5,706 nt of DNA, from the NCBI GenBank assembly GCA_900554545.1, contig USHW01000072.1:1-5706 (forward strand), in the 5' to 3' direction. A program made the position numbers and the translations under genes. Shown in pieces: positions 5,551 through 5,706 of the stretch. The stretch is from an uncultured Prevotella sp. (lineage in GTDB: Bacteria; Bacteroidota; Bacteroidia; Bacteroidales; Bacteroidaceae). A model generated the notes under the pieces. That model saw only the letters and a list, made by a program, of their open reading frames with translations, did no database searches and was not told where the DNA came from. How positions within the stretch are numbered: the stretch's first letter is position 1; every line of letters begins with the position of its first letter.

Positions 5551-5706
5551 ATATTTTACGGTTATGCGTTTTTTGGGTTATACGGTTATTGGGTTGTGCG
5601 GTTTTACGGTTTTTTACGGTTATGCGGTCATGCGGTTTTTGGGTTATACGGTTATTGGGTTGTGCGGTTTTACGGTTTTTTACGGTTATGCGGTCATGCG
5701 GTTTTT
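5551..5706. repeat. Tandem repeat of exact 66-bp units, running off the window end
   Basis: Two units, 5575-5640 and 5641-5706, are identical over all 66 bases. They are preceded by a partial, degenerate unit at about 5551-5574 that matches the unit's end but lacks the GTCATGCG segment. Each unit is itself built from shorter variants of TACGGTT/TGCGGTT/TGGGTT spaced every 7-10 bases. The strand asymmetry is strong: the plus strand has few A and C. There are no spacers of differing sequence, so it is not a CRISPR array. The array probably continues beyond the window. Confidence 0.95.

Noticed and set aside
5530..5706. Possible repeat protein read from the 66-bp array
   Set aside because: All three plus-strand frames are open because the unit lacks stop triplets; no start codon with context is seen, and the residue pattern resembles no known repeat protein.
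5575..5706. CRISPR array
   Set aside because: The units are contiguous and identical with no variable spacers, and no cas genes are present.

Overview
The window looks like a chromosomal segment from a member of the Bacteroidota, most likely order Bacteroidales (Prevotellaceae or a relative). Three things point there. Promoter -7 boxes fit the Bacteroidota consensus TAnnTTTG (exact at 285-292 and, on the minus strand, at 5496-5503). Start codons lack a clear Shine-Dalgarno sequence and have A/T-rich leaders. The gene content (an archaeal-type AAA ATPase, a secreted family 2 glycoside hydrolase, a hexapeptide sugar acetyltransferase) is common in gut and oral Bacteroidales. Genus cannot be decided by eye. 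The coding regions look GC-rich, while the intergenic DNA is AT-rich and full of repeats.

Layout. From 1 to 1955 a single ATPase gene (317-1447, +) sits inside nested repeats: 53-bp imperfect inverted repeats at 1-53 and 1599-1651, and an 81-bp near-identical direct repeat at 98-178 and 1875-1955 that carries a strong hairpin. A perfect 47-bp-arm palindrome (1659-1792), resembling a REP doublet, lies just outside the right inverted repeat. The ATPase promoter is overlapped by a perfect 10+2+10 palindrome that looks like an operator. From 1956 to 2302 there is no convincing gene, but there is a C-rich/G-rich hairpin with a G-quadruplex motif. From 2303 to 4534 (+) lies a secreted GH2-type glycoside hydrolase. 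Its C-terminus appears broken: a reading frame that looks like its continuation runs on out of frame to 4634. A signal peptide without a mature protein follows (4657-4791), then a hairpin terminator. A convergent sugar O-acetyltransferase (4905-5465, -) is followed by a tandem array of exact 66-bp units that runs off the end of the window.

How the parts relate. I see no operon joining the three intact genes. The ATPase has its own promoter and is bracketed by repeats, so it reads as a stand-alone, possibly mobile, cassette. The GH2 gene and the orphan signal peptide look like the eroded remains of a small secreted polysaccharide-processing cluster. The acetyltransferase is on the opposite strand with its own promoter. 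The points most worth checking are the repeat-bracketed ATPase unit, the palindromic operator with a third half-site 30 bp away, the REP-like doublet, the frameshifted GH2 end and the 66-bp array.
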